Of a stretch of DNA of 64,000 nucleotides, positions 53,902-61,622 are shown one piece after another. The DNA lies in the NCBI RefSeq assembly GCF_000934755.1, contig NZ_KN882175.1:619261-683260 (forward strand), written 5' to 3'. The position numbers were made by a program, and so were the translations under genes. Source of the DNA: Desulfonatronovibrio magnus (lineage in GTDB: Bacteria; Desulfobacterota; Desulfovibrionia; Desulfovibrionales; Desulfonatronovibrionaceae). The notes under the pieces were generated by a model, which made no database searches, was not told where the DNA came from, and saw only the letters and a program-made list of their open reading frames with translations. How positions within the stretch are numbered: the first letter of the stretch is position 1; every line of letters starts with the position of its first letter.

Positions 53902-54628
53902 ACATACTGCAACATACTATGACGACGAAGATGATGACACCAGAGCATGGGTGACTACCTTTGCTGACATTGCCTTGCTGCTTCTCGTTTTTTTCATCCT
54001 TCTGTTCTCCTTTTCAACCTTAAGCGATCAGAAATTCGAGCAGACTATTCTTTCCGTGCGTCAGTCTCTTGGCAAGCAGGAGACCGAAGACTGGGGGCTT
54101 CGGATAAGAACTGACACTTCAGGTGTGCTGATGGATCAGGCAACCATGTACAGACAGATGCTTGAAGCACAACAACAGGTTTTTTCAGATATACAATACT
54201 ATTACAGTCAGGAAGGCCTTGACGGCATAGTGGGTGCCCGTCTGCAGGAAGGGCTAATCACCCTGCGTCTGCCAGCCAGCGCTCTGTTCGGCCTGGGACA
54301 GGTCGAGCTCACCCCTGAAGGCAAACGCATCCTGGAACAAATGAGAGAAGTATTTATCAGACATCATGATCAGCAGATAAACATTCAGGGACATACTGAT
54401 AATATTCCACCCAGGACGGGTGGTCGTTTTCAGGATAATTGGGAAATTTCATCCCTGAGAGCCCTTAATACTCTGCGCTACCTTATGGAACTGGGCATTG
54501 AACCAAAAAGGATGACCGCTACCGGGTTTGCGGATCTTCAACCACTATTTCCCAACAACACGGAAGAAAACAGGGCCCGCAACAGGAGGGTGGAGTTTGT
54601 ACTTGAAAAGAGAATTGGAGGTCAGTAA
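53888..54628 (+). CDS. motB: Stator protein MotB (OmpA-like domain)
   Basis: The 246-residue product has a single membrane span near residues 20-42 (WVTTFADIALLLLVFFILLF). An aspartate sits at its start (FADIALLL), the position of the ion-carrying residue in MotB. The periplasmic OmpA/peptidoglycan-binding domain occupies about 125-245 (NIQGHTDNIPP, NWEISSLRALNTLRYL, NRARNRRVEFVLE). I chose the ATG at 53888, with GGAGAGAAGA upstream; an earlier frame start lacks support. Confidence 0.92.
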   Translation: MKEDKHTATYYDDEDDDTRAWVTTFADIALLLLVFFILLFSFSTLSDQKFEQTILSVRQSLGKQETEDWGLRIRTDTSGVLMDQATMYRQMLEAQQQVFSDIQYYYSQEGLDGIVGARLQEGLITLRLPASALFGLGQVELTPEGKRILEQMREVFIRHHDQQINIQGHTDNIPPRTGGRFQDNWEISSLRALNTLRYLMELGIEPKRMTATGFADLQPLFPNNTEENRARNRRVEFVLEKRIGGQ

Positions 54629-55038
54629 TGGATATGTTTAACGATCAATTACAAATAGACTACGAGAGCTCATCACCAAGAAAAGCCTATCGGGTTGCAG
54701 TGCCTAATCTCAAGGCAAAAATAAAAAATATGCCTGAAGAGTTCCCGGCCCTTGATATAAGTGCAGGTGGAATGGCCCTTTCTCTTTCTCATATGAAAGA
54801 GCACGGACTTGAAGAAGGTCTTGAAGTTGAACTTTCAATACTTATAAAAAACAGGGTTTTCCTTGACGAGATTAAAGGAAAAATTGTCAAGATAGATGAT
54901 AATATGGCAGCCTGCCAGTTTTCAGAAATAACTCTGCGTCAGGAAGCCAGACTTGACAAACTGATTCTGGAAGTTCAGAAAAAAATGCTTGAGTTTCACA
55001 GAAAAAAGAAAGAAAATGAAACAAAACAGGAAACGTGA
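54628..55038 (+). CDS. PilZ domain protein
   Basis: The 136-residue protein has the c-di-GMP-binding signature: RKAYR (RxxxR, about residues 18-22) and DISAGG (D/NxSxxG, about 43-48). It starts 1 nt inside the motB stop (TAATG), so translation is coupled. A motA-motB-pilZ operon suggests c-di-GMP control of the stator, as for YcgR-like brakes, but here as a minimal PilZ protein with a C-terminal helix. Confidence 0.9.
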   Translation: MDMFNDQLQIDYESSSPRKAYRVAVPNLKAKIKNMPEEFPALDISAGGMALSLSHMKEHGLEEGLEVELSILIKNRVFLDEIKGKIVKIDDNMAACQFSEITLRQEARLDKLILEVQKKMLEFHRKKKENETKQET

Positions 55039-55092
55039 TGAGACCATTTCAAGGGACAGTCTCATTTTCCAAATATGAGACTGTTCTTTAAT

Positions 55093-55147
55093 GTGGAGGC
55101 GGCTTCCAGCCGCCTGGCCTTAATAGCCTGCAGGATGCAGGCTCCAC
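55093..55147 (+). repeat. Two-hairpin junction module, copy 2
   Basis: Both hairpins and the GTGGA/TCCAC outer stem are identical to copy 1, while the linker between hairpins differs (TGGCCTTAATA). A CCCGG-type module follows at 55157-55200, then a heptamer-periodic run ending 12 nt before accC. Confidence 0.85.
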
Positions 55148-55200
55148 TATAAAGACAGTTACTCACAAGTTCGGTCCCGGGCCGACCGGGTGGGAAGCTC

Positions 55201-55242
55201 TCAACTATTAACAATTAACTGATAACTTTTAACTCTCAAGTT
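55201..55242 (+). repeat. TTAACNN heptamer run
   Basis: Six units in 7-bp register (TCAACTA, TTAACAA, TTAACTG, ATAACTT, TTAACTC, TCAAGTT) lie directly upstream of the accC-like start. Being A/T-rich they may overlap the promoter region. Confidence 0.6.
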
Positions 55243-55253
55243 ATTTTACTATC

Positions 55254-56660
55254 ATGAACAAACACAATATACTGATTGCCAATAGAGGAGAAATAGCTCT
55301 CAGAATAATGCAGGCATGCATAGAGCTTGGCGCAAGATTCACTTGCGTCTACACCAGAGAAGATGCCAATTCCGAACATTGTACCGAAGCCATGAAAAAG
55401 GGTGGTGAAAAAGCTCTTTACCGCATAAGCTCATATCAGGATCCTAACGAAATCTTTGCTGTGGCAGATGCTGCAGGATGCACAGCCGTTCACCCCGGAT
55501 ATGGTTTTTTTGCCGAAGATTACAGGTTTGCCAGGCGGGCTGAACAAAGGTCCAGAAAACTTGCTTTTATTGGTCCATCATGGAATATAATTCAGGAACT
55601 CGGTGACAAGATAAATACCAAAAGGCTGGCTAGACGACTTGACGTGCCCACAGTACCGGGATCGGATCGGCCCATCTTTGATGACATGGAAGCTGAAGAG
55701 CTTGCAACCTCCCTTTTTACCTTTCAAAAGGAAATCGGGGTGCATCAACCGGTCATTCTGGTCAAGGCCTCTGCAGGCGGGGGGGGGATGGGCATTGAAG
55801 AGGTTAACGATCTGGACAGGTTCAGAACAGTGCTCAGAAGAATTAAGAACTATTCCAAGCGTCAGTTCAGGGATGAAGGCGTACTCATCGAGCAGAGAAT
55901 TTTTGATTTCAATCATCTTGAAGTGCAGATTCTTGGTGACAAGCATAAAGGAGCAGTCCATTTCGGAACCCGGAACTGCACAGTGCAGAGTATTGGCAGA
56001 CAAAAACGCATTGAAGTAGCCCCTGGATTTGATCCCGAAAACATCAGCTATGCCTTTGATGCCTCCAAAGTGCTTGAAGATATCACGGAATACTCTTTGC
56101 GCATGGCAAGAGAAGTGGGCTATGATAGTGTGGGGACCTGGGAATGGATCATAAGTCCCATGGGACACCCGTTTTTAATGGAAGTCAATACCCGCATTCA
56201 GGTTGAAAACGGCGTGTCTGCCATTATCTCCACCATCAATGATCAAGAGGTTAATCTCCTCAAAGAGCAGATCAGAGCAGGTCTGGGATTTGAGCTGGGT
56301 TACGATCAAAGCGATATCGTCTTTAACGGGGTAGGCATAGAATACCGTATTCTTGCAGAGGATCCTGACAATAATTTCACCCCCTGGGTAGGCCGCATAG
56401 AAAAATTCAGCTGGACTGATTACCCCTGGCTGAGAATGCACACTCATGTTCCTACTCAAAGGCCATATGACATACCTACTGAGTTTGATCCCAATCTGGC
56501 ACTGGGCATTGTCTGGGGTGAAAACCTTGATCAGGCTAAAATGCGGGGAGAAATATTTCTTGAAAAACTGATTCTTCAGGGGACCAATCCGGCCGGAGAG
56601 CCTCTCAAATCCAACATTGAATTTTTAAAAAGCAAAACCCGCGATATTCTTGTTTTTTAG
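55254..56660 (+). CDS. accC: Divergent biotin carboxylase
   Basis: A 468-residue ATP-grasp biotin carboxylase. It keeps ILIANRGEIALRIM, HPGYGFFAED, the ATP loop KASAGGGGMG (171-180) and K251 near RQKRIEVAP. The catalytic MEVNTRIQVE (309-318) is kept, and R365 is in GIEYRILAEDP. It departs from the norm at N319, where QVEH is usual, and near residue 410, where the YDSM(I)xKLI segment reads FDPNLALGIV. No clear ribosome site precedes the ATG. It starts a four-gene operon for an acyl-CoA carboxylase-like complex. Confidence 0.9.
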   Translation: MNKHNILIANRGEIALRIMQACIELGARFTCVYTREDANSEHCTEAMKKGGEKALYRISSYQDPNEIFAVADAAGCTAVHPGYGFFAEDYRFARRAEQRSRKLAFIGPSWNIIQELGDKINTKRLARRLDVPTVPGSDRPIFDDMEAEELATSLFTFQKEIGVHQPVILVKASAGGGGMGIEEVNDLDRFRTVLRRIKNYSKRQFRDEGVLIEQRIFDFNHLEVQILGDKHKGAVHFGTRNCTVQSIGRQKRIEVAPGFDPENISYAFDASKVLEDITEYSLRMAREVGYDSVGTWEWIISPMGHPFLMEVNTRIQVENGVSAIISTINDQEVNLLKEQIRAGLGFELGYDQSDIVFNGVGIEYRILAEDPDNNFTPWVGRIEKFSWTDYPWLRMHTHVPTQRPYDIPTEFDPNLALGIVWGENLDQAKMRGEIFLEKLILQGTNPAGEPLKSNIEFLKSKTRDILVF

Positions 56661-56719
56661 TCAATCGCGTCCCGCTCACTCAGCTTTCCAAGCTTTAACA
56701 TCAAACCAAGTGCACCAAT

Positions 56720-58960
56720 ATGAATCAAGCAGAAAAACAGATTCTGGATTTATCAGAACGTCTCAGATACATTGAAGATATTTTCGGCAACCGTGAAAAC
56801 GCCAACGTTGCCCTGCTCAGATCCAAACTGAATGATTTTAAAAAAAATCAGTCCAGCTTAGATGCCGGGCAAATTAAAAGGCATCTCTCTTCTTTGCAGG
56901 ATCTTTTTCACTTCCTGGAAAACAAACTGGAAAAAGAACTCACACCCATGGACCGGGTCAGAATCGTCAGACATCCTCAAAGAATATCTCTTAAAGATAT
57001 CCTTGAAAATGTTTATGACAATTACACGGAAATAGGTGGGCAGGATGAGTACAGCATTGATCCGGCCATGATCATTGCCAGGGCATACATTACCCGCAAG
57101 GTGGGCAAAAAGATCTACAAGCAGCCGGTTATGGTCATAGGCCAGGAAAAAGGTCATGGACAGGAGTTTCGCAACGGCGGATCTGTGAAGCCCTGGGGCA
57201 ATGCCAAGGCACTGGAATACATGAAAGTTGCAGAAACAGAAAATATCCCTGTCCATACATATATTTTTACTCCTGGAGCATTTCCCATTGAAGATTATCC
57301 GGGAGCAGCCCAGCAGATTGCCAAAAATATTTACACCATGGCCGGCCTTAAGGTTCCTGTTATAGCAGTTATTTCCGAGGGCGGATCCGGTGGTGCTGAA
57401 GCCATTGGCCTGGCTGACACCAGGATAATGATGTCTCACGGATACTATTCCGTAATTTCCCCTGAAGGAGCAGCTGCCATTGAAGGAAGGCTTCGGGGAG
57501 GAGCAAGAGCTACTCCTGAACTTGTAGACCGATGTGCTCAGCAGCTTAAAATCACAGCTCAGGATAACCTCAGAATGGGCTATATAGACCGTATTCTGCA
57601 GGAACCACCTCTCGGAGCCCGCTCAGAGCATTTTGACTTTTTCAAGAAACTGCGCCAGGAAGTTATCCTTGCCACTGATGAAGTAATTTTGTCTGTCAGG
57701 GGCTTTAAGCTGTTCAGAGCTATTGCCCTGCGTAAACTTAACAATCCCAATATTTATGTGCGCTGGGGACTTTCTCCCAAGTCCATGGAACGACTCACCT
57801 GGCAGCGCTACCAGAAATTCAGGTCCTACAGCCTGAAGTACCTGGTTGACAGAACAGCAACCTGGCATAAGGTCATTACCAAAATCAATGAGGTTAACTG
57901 GTCCATATACTCGTTTTTACGCTACGAGTTCCTGGGCAGACACCAGAGAAAAATAACTCACCTGGCCGAAGACGTTCAAGGTGAGGTGCAGGCGGTATTC
58001 GGCCGCATCATGAACAAAGGCTCCGAAATTATCAAAAAAATTCCCGGCTTTAAGAAAGAACAGGAAAACACATGTCAATTAACTACTCTTTCTTCATGGG
58101 AACCAGGAATAACCTGGGACGAGCATTGTCGTTATATCAGCCCTCAGGCCAACCAGGACAGGACCATAACCTGCCCCAACAGCTCCAAATTCGGCTGCCT
58201 TGATCTCTGGATTCCTGACCTGTTCAGCGATTTCGCAGGAGTCTGCAGTAATTGCGGGCATCACTTTCCCATGGAGTATGAATGGTATCTTTTCAATGTA
58301 TTCGACAGCAGGTCCATCAGGGAATTCAACTCCAGAATAGAGAGCTCCAATCCCCTTGAATTTGATGGCCTGGACAATAAGATTATTCAAGCCCAGAAAA
58401 AAACCGGGCATAAAAGTTCATGCATGACTTTTGAGGCAAGTATCAAGGGCGTAAGGGTGGTTGTGGCCATGCTCATGGCTGGATTTCGAGGAGGAAGCGT
58501 TGGTTTGGCAGAAGGAGAAAAGTTTATTCAGGCTGCTGAAACAGCCAAAAGAAAGCACCTTCCTTTTCTGGCCTATGTTCATGGAACTGCAGGAATACGA
58601 ATTCAGGAAGGCACCAACGGAGTCATCCAGATGCCGAGATGCACCCTGGCAGTCAGGCGCTACTTAGAATCAGGTGGTCTGTACCTTGTTCTGTACGACA
58701 CCAACTCCTACGCAGGTCCTGTAGCCAGTTTTCTGGGGTGCTCGCCGTACCAGTTTGCTGTACGCTCCGCCAATATAGGCTTTGCCGGTCCAGGTGTTAT
58801 TATGGAAACAACAGGTCAGGATATTGAACCGCACTACCACAAAGCATTCATGACCCTGTCCAGAGGACATATTCAGGGTATATGGGACCGCAGGGAAATT
58901 CGAGACAATCTGCATCAGTCTCTTATGACCATGGGCGGTGAATTCCTGTACTACAGATAG
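56720..58960 (+). CDS. Fused carboxyltransferase, alpha then beta
   Basis: The 746-residue protein carries an AccA-like half (about 70-320: VMVIGQEKGHGQEFRNGG, FPIEDYPGAAQQIAKNIYTM, EGGSGGAEAIGLAD). A middle linker (320-450) follows, then an AccD-like half (about 450-740: GFRGGSVGLAEGEKFIQAAE, IGFAGPGVIMETTGQDIEPH). The zinc-finger cysteines are C485, C493, C509 and C512, spaced 7-15-2 rather than the usual 2-15-2. Known fusions of this type in actinobacteria run beta then alpha. It should transfer CO2 from biotin to an acyl-CoA, probably acetyl-CoA. Confidence 0.88.
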   Translation: MNQAEKQILDLSERLRYIEDIFGNRENANVALLRSKLNDFKKNQSSLDAGQIKRHLSSLQDLFHFLENKLEKELTPMDRVRIVRHPQRISLKDILENVYDNYTEIGGQDEYSIDPAMIIARAYITRKVGKKIYKQPVMVIGQEKGHGQEFRNGGSVKPWGNAKALEYMKVAETENIPVHTYIFTPGAFPIEDYPGAAQQIAKNIYTMAGLKVPVIAVISEGGSGGAEAIGLADTRIMMSHGYYSVISPEGAAAIEGRLRGGARATPELVDRCAQQLKITAQDNLRMGYIDRILQEPPLGARSEHFDFFKKLRQEVILATDEVILSVRGFKLFRAIALRKLNNPNIYVRWGLSPKSMERLTWQRYQKFRSYSLKYLVDRTATWHKVITKINEVNWSIYSFLRYEFLGRHQRKITHLAEDVQGEVQAVFGRIMNKGSEIIKKIPGFKKEQENTCQLTTLSSWEPGITWDEHCRYISPQANQDRTITCPNSSKFGCLDLWIPDLFSDFAGVCSNCGHHFPMEYEWYLFNVFDSRSIREFNSRIESSNPLEFDGLDNKIIQAQKKTGHKSSCMTFEASIKGVRVVVAMLMAGFRGGSVGLAEGEKFIQAAETAKRKHLPFLAYVHGTAGIRIQEGTNGVIQMPRCTLAVRRYLESGGLYLVLYDTNSYAGPVASFLGCSPYQFAVRSANIGFAGPGVIMETTGQDIEPHYHKAFMTLSRGHIQGIWDRREIRDNLHQSLMTMGGEFLYYR

Positions 58961-59002
58961 CCATGTTAAGTACCCTAAACAATCCCGTAAAGGAGATCCC
59001 CT

Positions 59003-59653
59003 TTGATTGATACAATATCTCTGCTTGATGAAATCAAGAAAGCACCATACAAGGAGCTAACAGTCTCCACCCCGCATTCAGGTGAAATTGAGTTTGTGGT
59101 CAATAAGGCCGGAGTCAAGGTTAACGGCAAGTCTGGTAACTGGGGTGAAAAACCGGGTACCCTCCTAGCCTACCTGACCCGTGAAGGCAATAAAAAACCC
59201 ATCTACTCGCCCGAAAAAGGCGAGGTAGTCATGTTTCATGATGTTCAGAATAATCAGTTTGTTCAGGCTGGCACTCCATTGCTGAAGATCAGGCATTTTT
59301 TGACTAAACAGGAAGTAATTGATATTATCCTGAAACAAACACTGCATCTCTTCCTCGCTCCTGAAAAGGGCAAGTATTATTTTGTGTCTGCCATTGATTT
59401 AAAACTCAAGGCCAAAGGTTTGGGTCATGTTAATATCAAACCAGGAGATGAAGTACTGATTATCTCCAGAATGAAAAGAGAAACTGTGCTCACTTACGAA
59501 GGTCAGCCAGGAATAATATTTACTATATATTTCAACTCCAGTGAAAGTGTTGAAGCGGGATCGCCGCTCCTTGGCATATGCCCCAGGGACCAGCTTGAGG
59601 ATATCAAGGAGGTTGTTGCCAGGATTCAAAACAGTTGGGAGGAAAAAGAATAA
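59003..59653 (+). CDS. Biotinyl/lipoyl-domain protein, probable carboxyl carrier
   Basis: A 216-residue protein starting at TTG with AAGGAG upstream. Residues 66-97 (IYSPEKGEVVMFHDVQ ... VQAGTPLLKI) look like the second half of a barrel-sandwich hybrid domain. Residues 117-193 look like a fuller domain, with RMKRET (K158) where biotinyl domains have AMKMET, then SVEAGSPLLGI. K158 is therefore the likely biotin site. The N-terminus (1-60) has no assigned fold. There is no Ala/Pro-rich linker as in E. coli AccB. Its place in the operon supports the carrier role. Confidence 0.75.
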   Translation: MIDTISLLDEIKKAPYKELTVSTPHSGEIEFVVNKAGVKVNGKSGNWGEKPGTLLAYLTREGNKKPIYSPEKGEVVMFHDVQNNQFVQAGTPLLKIRHFLTKQEVIDIILKQTLHLFLAPEKGKYYFVSAIDLKLKAKGLGHVNIKPGDEVLIISRMKRETVLTYEGQPGIIFTIYFNSSESVEAGSPLLGICPRDQLEDIKEVVARIQNSWEEKE

Positions 59654-59997
59654 TGGGCGAACTAATACAGATTAGAGTCACAGCAGGAATTCATGATCGT
59701 GAAAAGGCTGTGCGCAGGTGGTCGGGTTTATACCGAATTGCCTTTGACCAGGACCCTGACCAGGACATGAGCAGATCAGAATTTATGGTAGAGCTTATTG
59801 ATGCCTTATATGACAGGATGAGGCTCGGACAGTTGCCCAAAGCTTACCAGAACCTTGAAAAGGATATTGAAACAGTTTACAAAAATAAGGCTAAGCTGCA
59901 ATCTTTTCTCGCTGACCGTAACCCTCAGGAAGCTGACAAAATTTCTTATCTGTTGGAAGATGGCCTGGACAGAATGCAGGAAGTGGTAAATGATTAA
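59653..59997 (+). CDS. Small conserved-looking protein of the carboxylase operon
   Basis: A 114-residue acidic, helical protein from the ATG at 59653, which shares its A with the carrier stop (TAATG); GGGAGG lies upstream. It begins GELIQIRVTAGIHDREKAVRRW and has DALYDRMRLGQLPKAYQNLEKD. I recognise no family, metal site or membrane segment. Tight coupling to the carrier gene suggests a subunit or assembly role in the carboxylase. Confidence 0.7.
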   Translation: MGELIQIRVTAGIHDREKAVRRWSGLYRIAFDQDPDQDMSRSEFMVELIDALYDRMRLGQLPKAYQNLEKDIETVYKNKAKLQSFLADRNPQEADKISYLLEDGLDRMQEVVND

Positions 59998-60000
59998 AGT

Positions 60001-60091
60001 TATAGCTGATGGCTGAAAGTTGAAAGCTGATGGCTGATGGCTGATGGCTGATAGCTGGTGGCTAAAGGCTGAAAGCTGGTGGCTGGTGGCT
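60001..60091 (+). repeat. GRWRGCT heptamer array
   Basis: Thirteen heptamers in perfect register (GATGGCT, GAAAGCT, GGTGGCT and variants) lie between the carboxylase operon stop and ssb. Each unit ends CT, with GCT in nearly all. It starts 4 nt after the stop of the preceding gene. Confidence 0.85.
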
Positions 60092-60151
60092 GAATAAAGA
60101 TATTATCACCAAAGAATATATTTTAACCATATAAACCATCCGGGAGGAATC

Positions 60152-60634
60152 ATGGCAGGATCCATGAACAAGGTCATCCTTGTCGGCAGGCTCGGTCAAG
60201 ACCCCAAGCTGGCCTATGCAGCCAGTGGAGTAGCTGTGGCCAACTTCAGCCTGGCCACTGATGAGTCTTTTACAGACCGAGACGGCAACAAGGTTGATAA
60301 AACTGAGTGGCATAGAATAGTTACTTTTGGCAAACAGGCAGAAATGTGCTCTAATTACCTGTCCAAGGGACGACTGGTTCTGGTTGAAGGCAGTCTGCAG
60401 ACAAGAAAATGGCAGGACCAGCAGGGCCAGGACCGCTACACTACAGAAATCAAGGCCTTAAGGGTACAATTCCTGGATTCCAAAGGCCAGGGACAAAGCG
60501 ACCAGTCATATGTTCCTGCACCAGAGCATAACAGGCAGTCAGATAATCGAAAGAGTGAATCCAGAGAATCCAAGGAACAAATGGGGCCGGCCTTTCCTTC
60601 AGAAGCAGGCGGCATGGATGATGCGCCGTTTTAA
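60152..60634 (+). CDS. ssb: Single-stranded DNA-binding protein
   Basis: SSB protects single-stranded DNA in replication and repair. The 160-residue product has the OB-fold N-terminus ([54 protein letters not shown]). A glutamine/serine-rich linker follows (about 110-145), and the acidic protein-interaction tip is MDDAPF. GGGAGG precedes the ATG. Length is normal. Confidence 0.97.
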   Translation: MAGSMNKVILVGRLGQDPKLAYAASGVAVANFSLATDESFTDRDGNKVDKTEWHRIVTFGKQAEMCSNYLSKGRLVLVEGSLQTRKWQDQQGQDRYTTEIKALRVQFLDSKGQGQSDQSYVPAPEHNRQSDNRKSESRESKEQMGPAFPSEAGGMDDAPF

Positions 60635-60681
60635 GTGATACACCTGATAGCTCAACTGTTATCATATTCCCGACGTTCAAT

Positions 60682-60734
60682 GTGGAGGCGGCTTCCAGCC
60701 GCCTGCTTTTTATCCTGCAGGATGCAGGCTCCAC
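60682..60734 (+). repeat. Two-hairpin junction module, copy 3
   Basis: The first hairpin and outer stem match copy 1 exactly. The second hairpin is one pair shorter (CCTGCA-GGA-TGCAGG), and the linker differs (TGCTTTTTAT). Confidence 0.8.
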
Positions 60735-60869
60735 CTATCAAAACAGATAACTCTCATGTTCGGTCCCGTGTGTGTCCGGGTGAGACACTGAAAAAAGTTA
60801 AAGCAGGACTTTCCCGCAATCCAACTGAAACAAGTAATGTTAAGTTTGGAGCTTGGCTGTGATTTTCAG

Positions 60870-60960
60870 GCTGAAGGCTGAAGATTCAGGTTACAGGACC
60901 TAATTGATCTTGTCAGTGTCCAAAAATTTTCTTGTTTTTGCTGCAGGATTAAAACAGTAA
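60870..60960 (+). repeat. Composite heptamer repeat, short form
   Basis: TTTTCAGGCTGAAGG with only two CTGAAG units precedes the same flank as at 42982-43065 (AATTGATCTTGTCAGTG ... TTTTCTTGTTTTTGCTGCAGG). Confidence 0.7.
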
Positions 60961-61033
60961 ATAAAGTCAGTTCCAAAGTATTCCATGACTGATAAAAAAT
61001 ATTTGTCAGGAATTACCAGACATAAGGGTTGCC

Positions 61034-61543
61034 ATGAAAATATTACTCCACACAATAGTCATATCCATTTTGCTTGTCCTTTTCTCTTCAACTGCTTTGT
61101 GGAGCTTGAATGAGGCTGACAAGGAAAAGTTCCTGGAAACCAAAAGCTGCCCTGAATGCAATTTAAAAGGGCTTATCATGCGCCAGGCAGAGCTCAAAGA
61201 TGCAAATCTGAGAGGAGCAAATCTTGTTGAATCCAGTTTTTACGGCTCTGATCTGCAGGATGCTGTACTGAGCAGCGCCATACTGACCGGTGCGGATTTC
61301 CGTGGAGTAAATCTCAGGGGCGCAAACCTGAGCAACGCTAAGCTGGACGGCGTTAATTTTTATGGGGCCAATCTGCGGGTTGCCAACCTGTACAAGGCTG
61401 ATTTGAGAGGCGCTAACCTAAGTGGTGCAGATCTCAGTGCAGCCAATTTGAGCATGATTAACTTAAGCGAGGCCAACCTGAGCTGGACCATATGGAATGA
61501 CGGAACAACCTGCGCTCAAGGATCCATTGGCCAGTGTGATTAA
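61034..61543 (+). CDS. Secreted pentapeptide-repeat protein
   Basis: The 169-residue product has a signal peptide (ILLHTIVISILLVLFSSTA, cleavage near residue 24). A CPECNLKG segment follows, then about 18 A(D/N)LxX pentapeptide repeats (55-150) that should fold as a right-handed quadrilateral beta-helix. The tail IWNDGTTCAQGSIGQC has two cysteines that may form a disulfide. It is probably periplasmic. The role is unknown; it is not obviously a gyrase-protecting Qnr-like protein, since those are cytoplasmic. Confidence 0.85.
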   Translation: MKILLHTIVISILLVLFSSTALWSLNEADKEKFLETKSCPECNLKGLIMRQAELKDANLRGANLVESSFYGSDLQDAVLSSAILTGADFRGVNLRGANLSNAKLDGVNFYGANLRVANLYKADLRGANLSGADLSAANLSMINLSEANLSWTIWNDGTTCAQGSIGQCD

Positions 61544-61622
61544 CCGGCCAGTTACAGGCCCCCGGGTGAAGCGTTTATAAATGATAACCGGGCTGTGCAC
61601 AAATCCTGCAACAGAACAAACA

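Larger units (their letters stand above)
60635..61033. other. 399-bp gap with three repeat types
   Basis: There is no gene. It holds two-hairpin module copy 3 (60682-60734), a degenerate CCGGG-type module (60745-60785) and the short-array copy of the composite heptamer repeat (60870-60960). Confidence 0.8.

Noticed and set aside
55578-56168. A 196-codon minus-strand frame inside accC, and a 193-codon one at 56858-57439
   Set aside because: Both are antisense to well-conserved carboxylase genes and show no recognisable domain.
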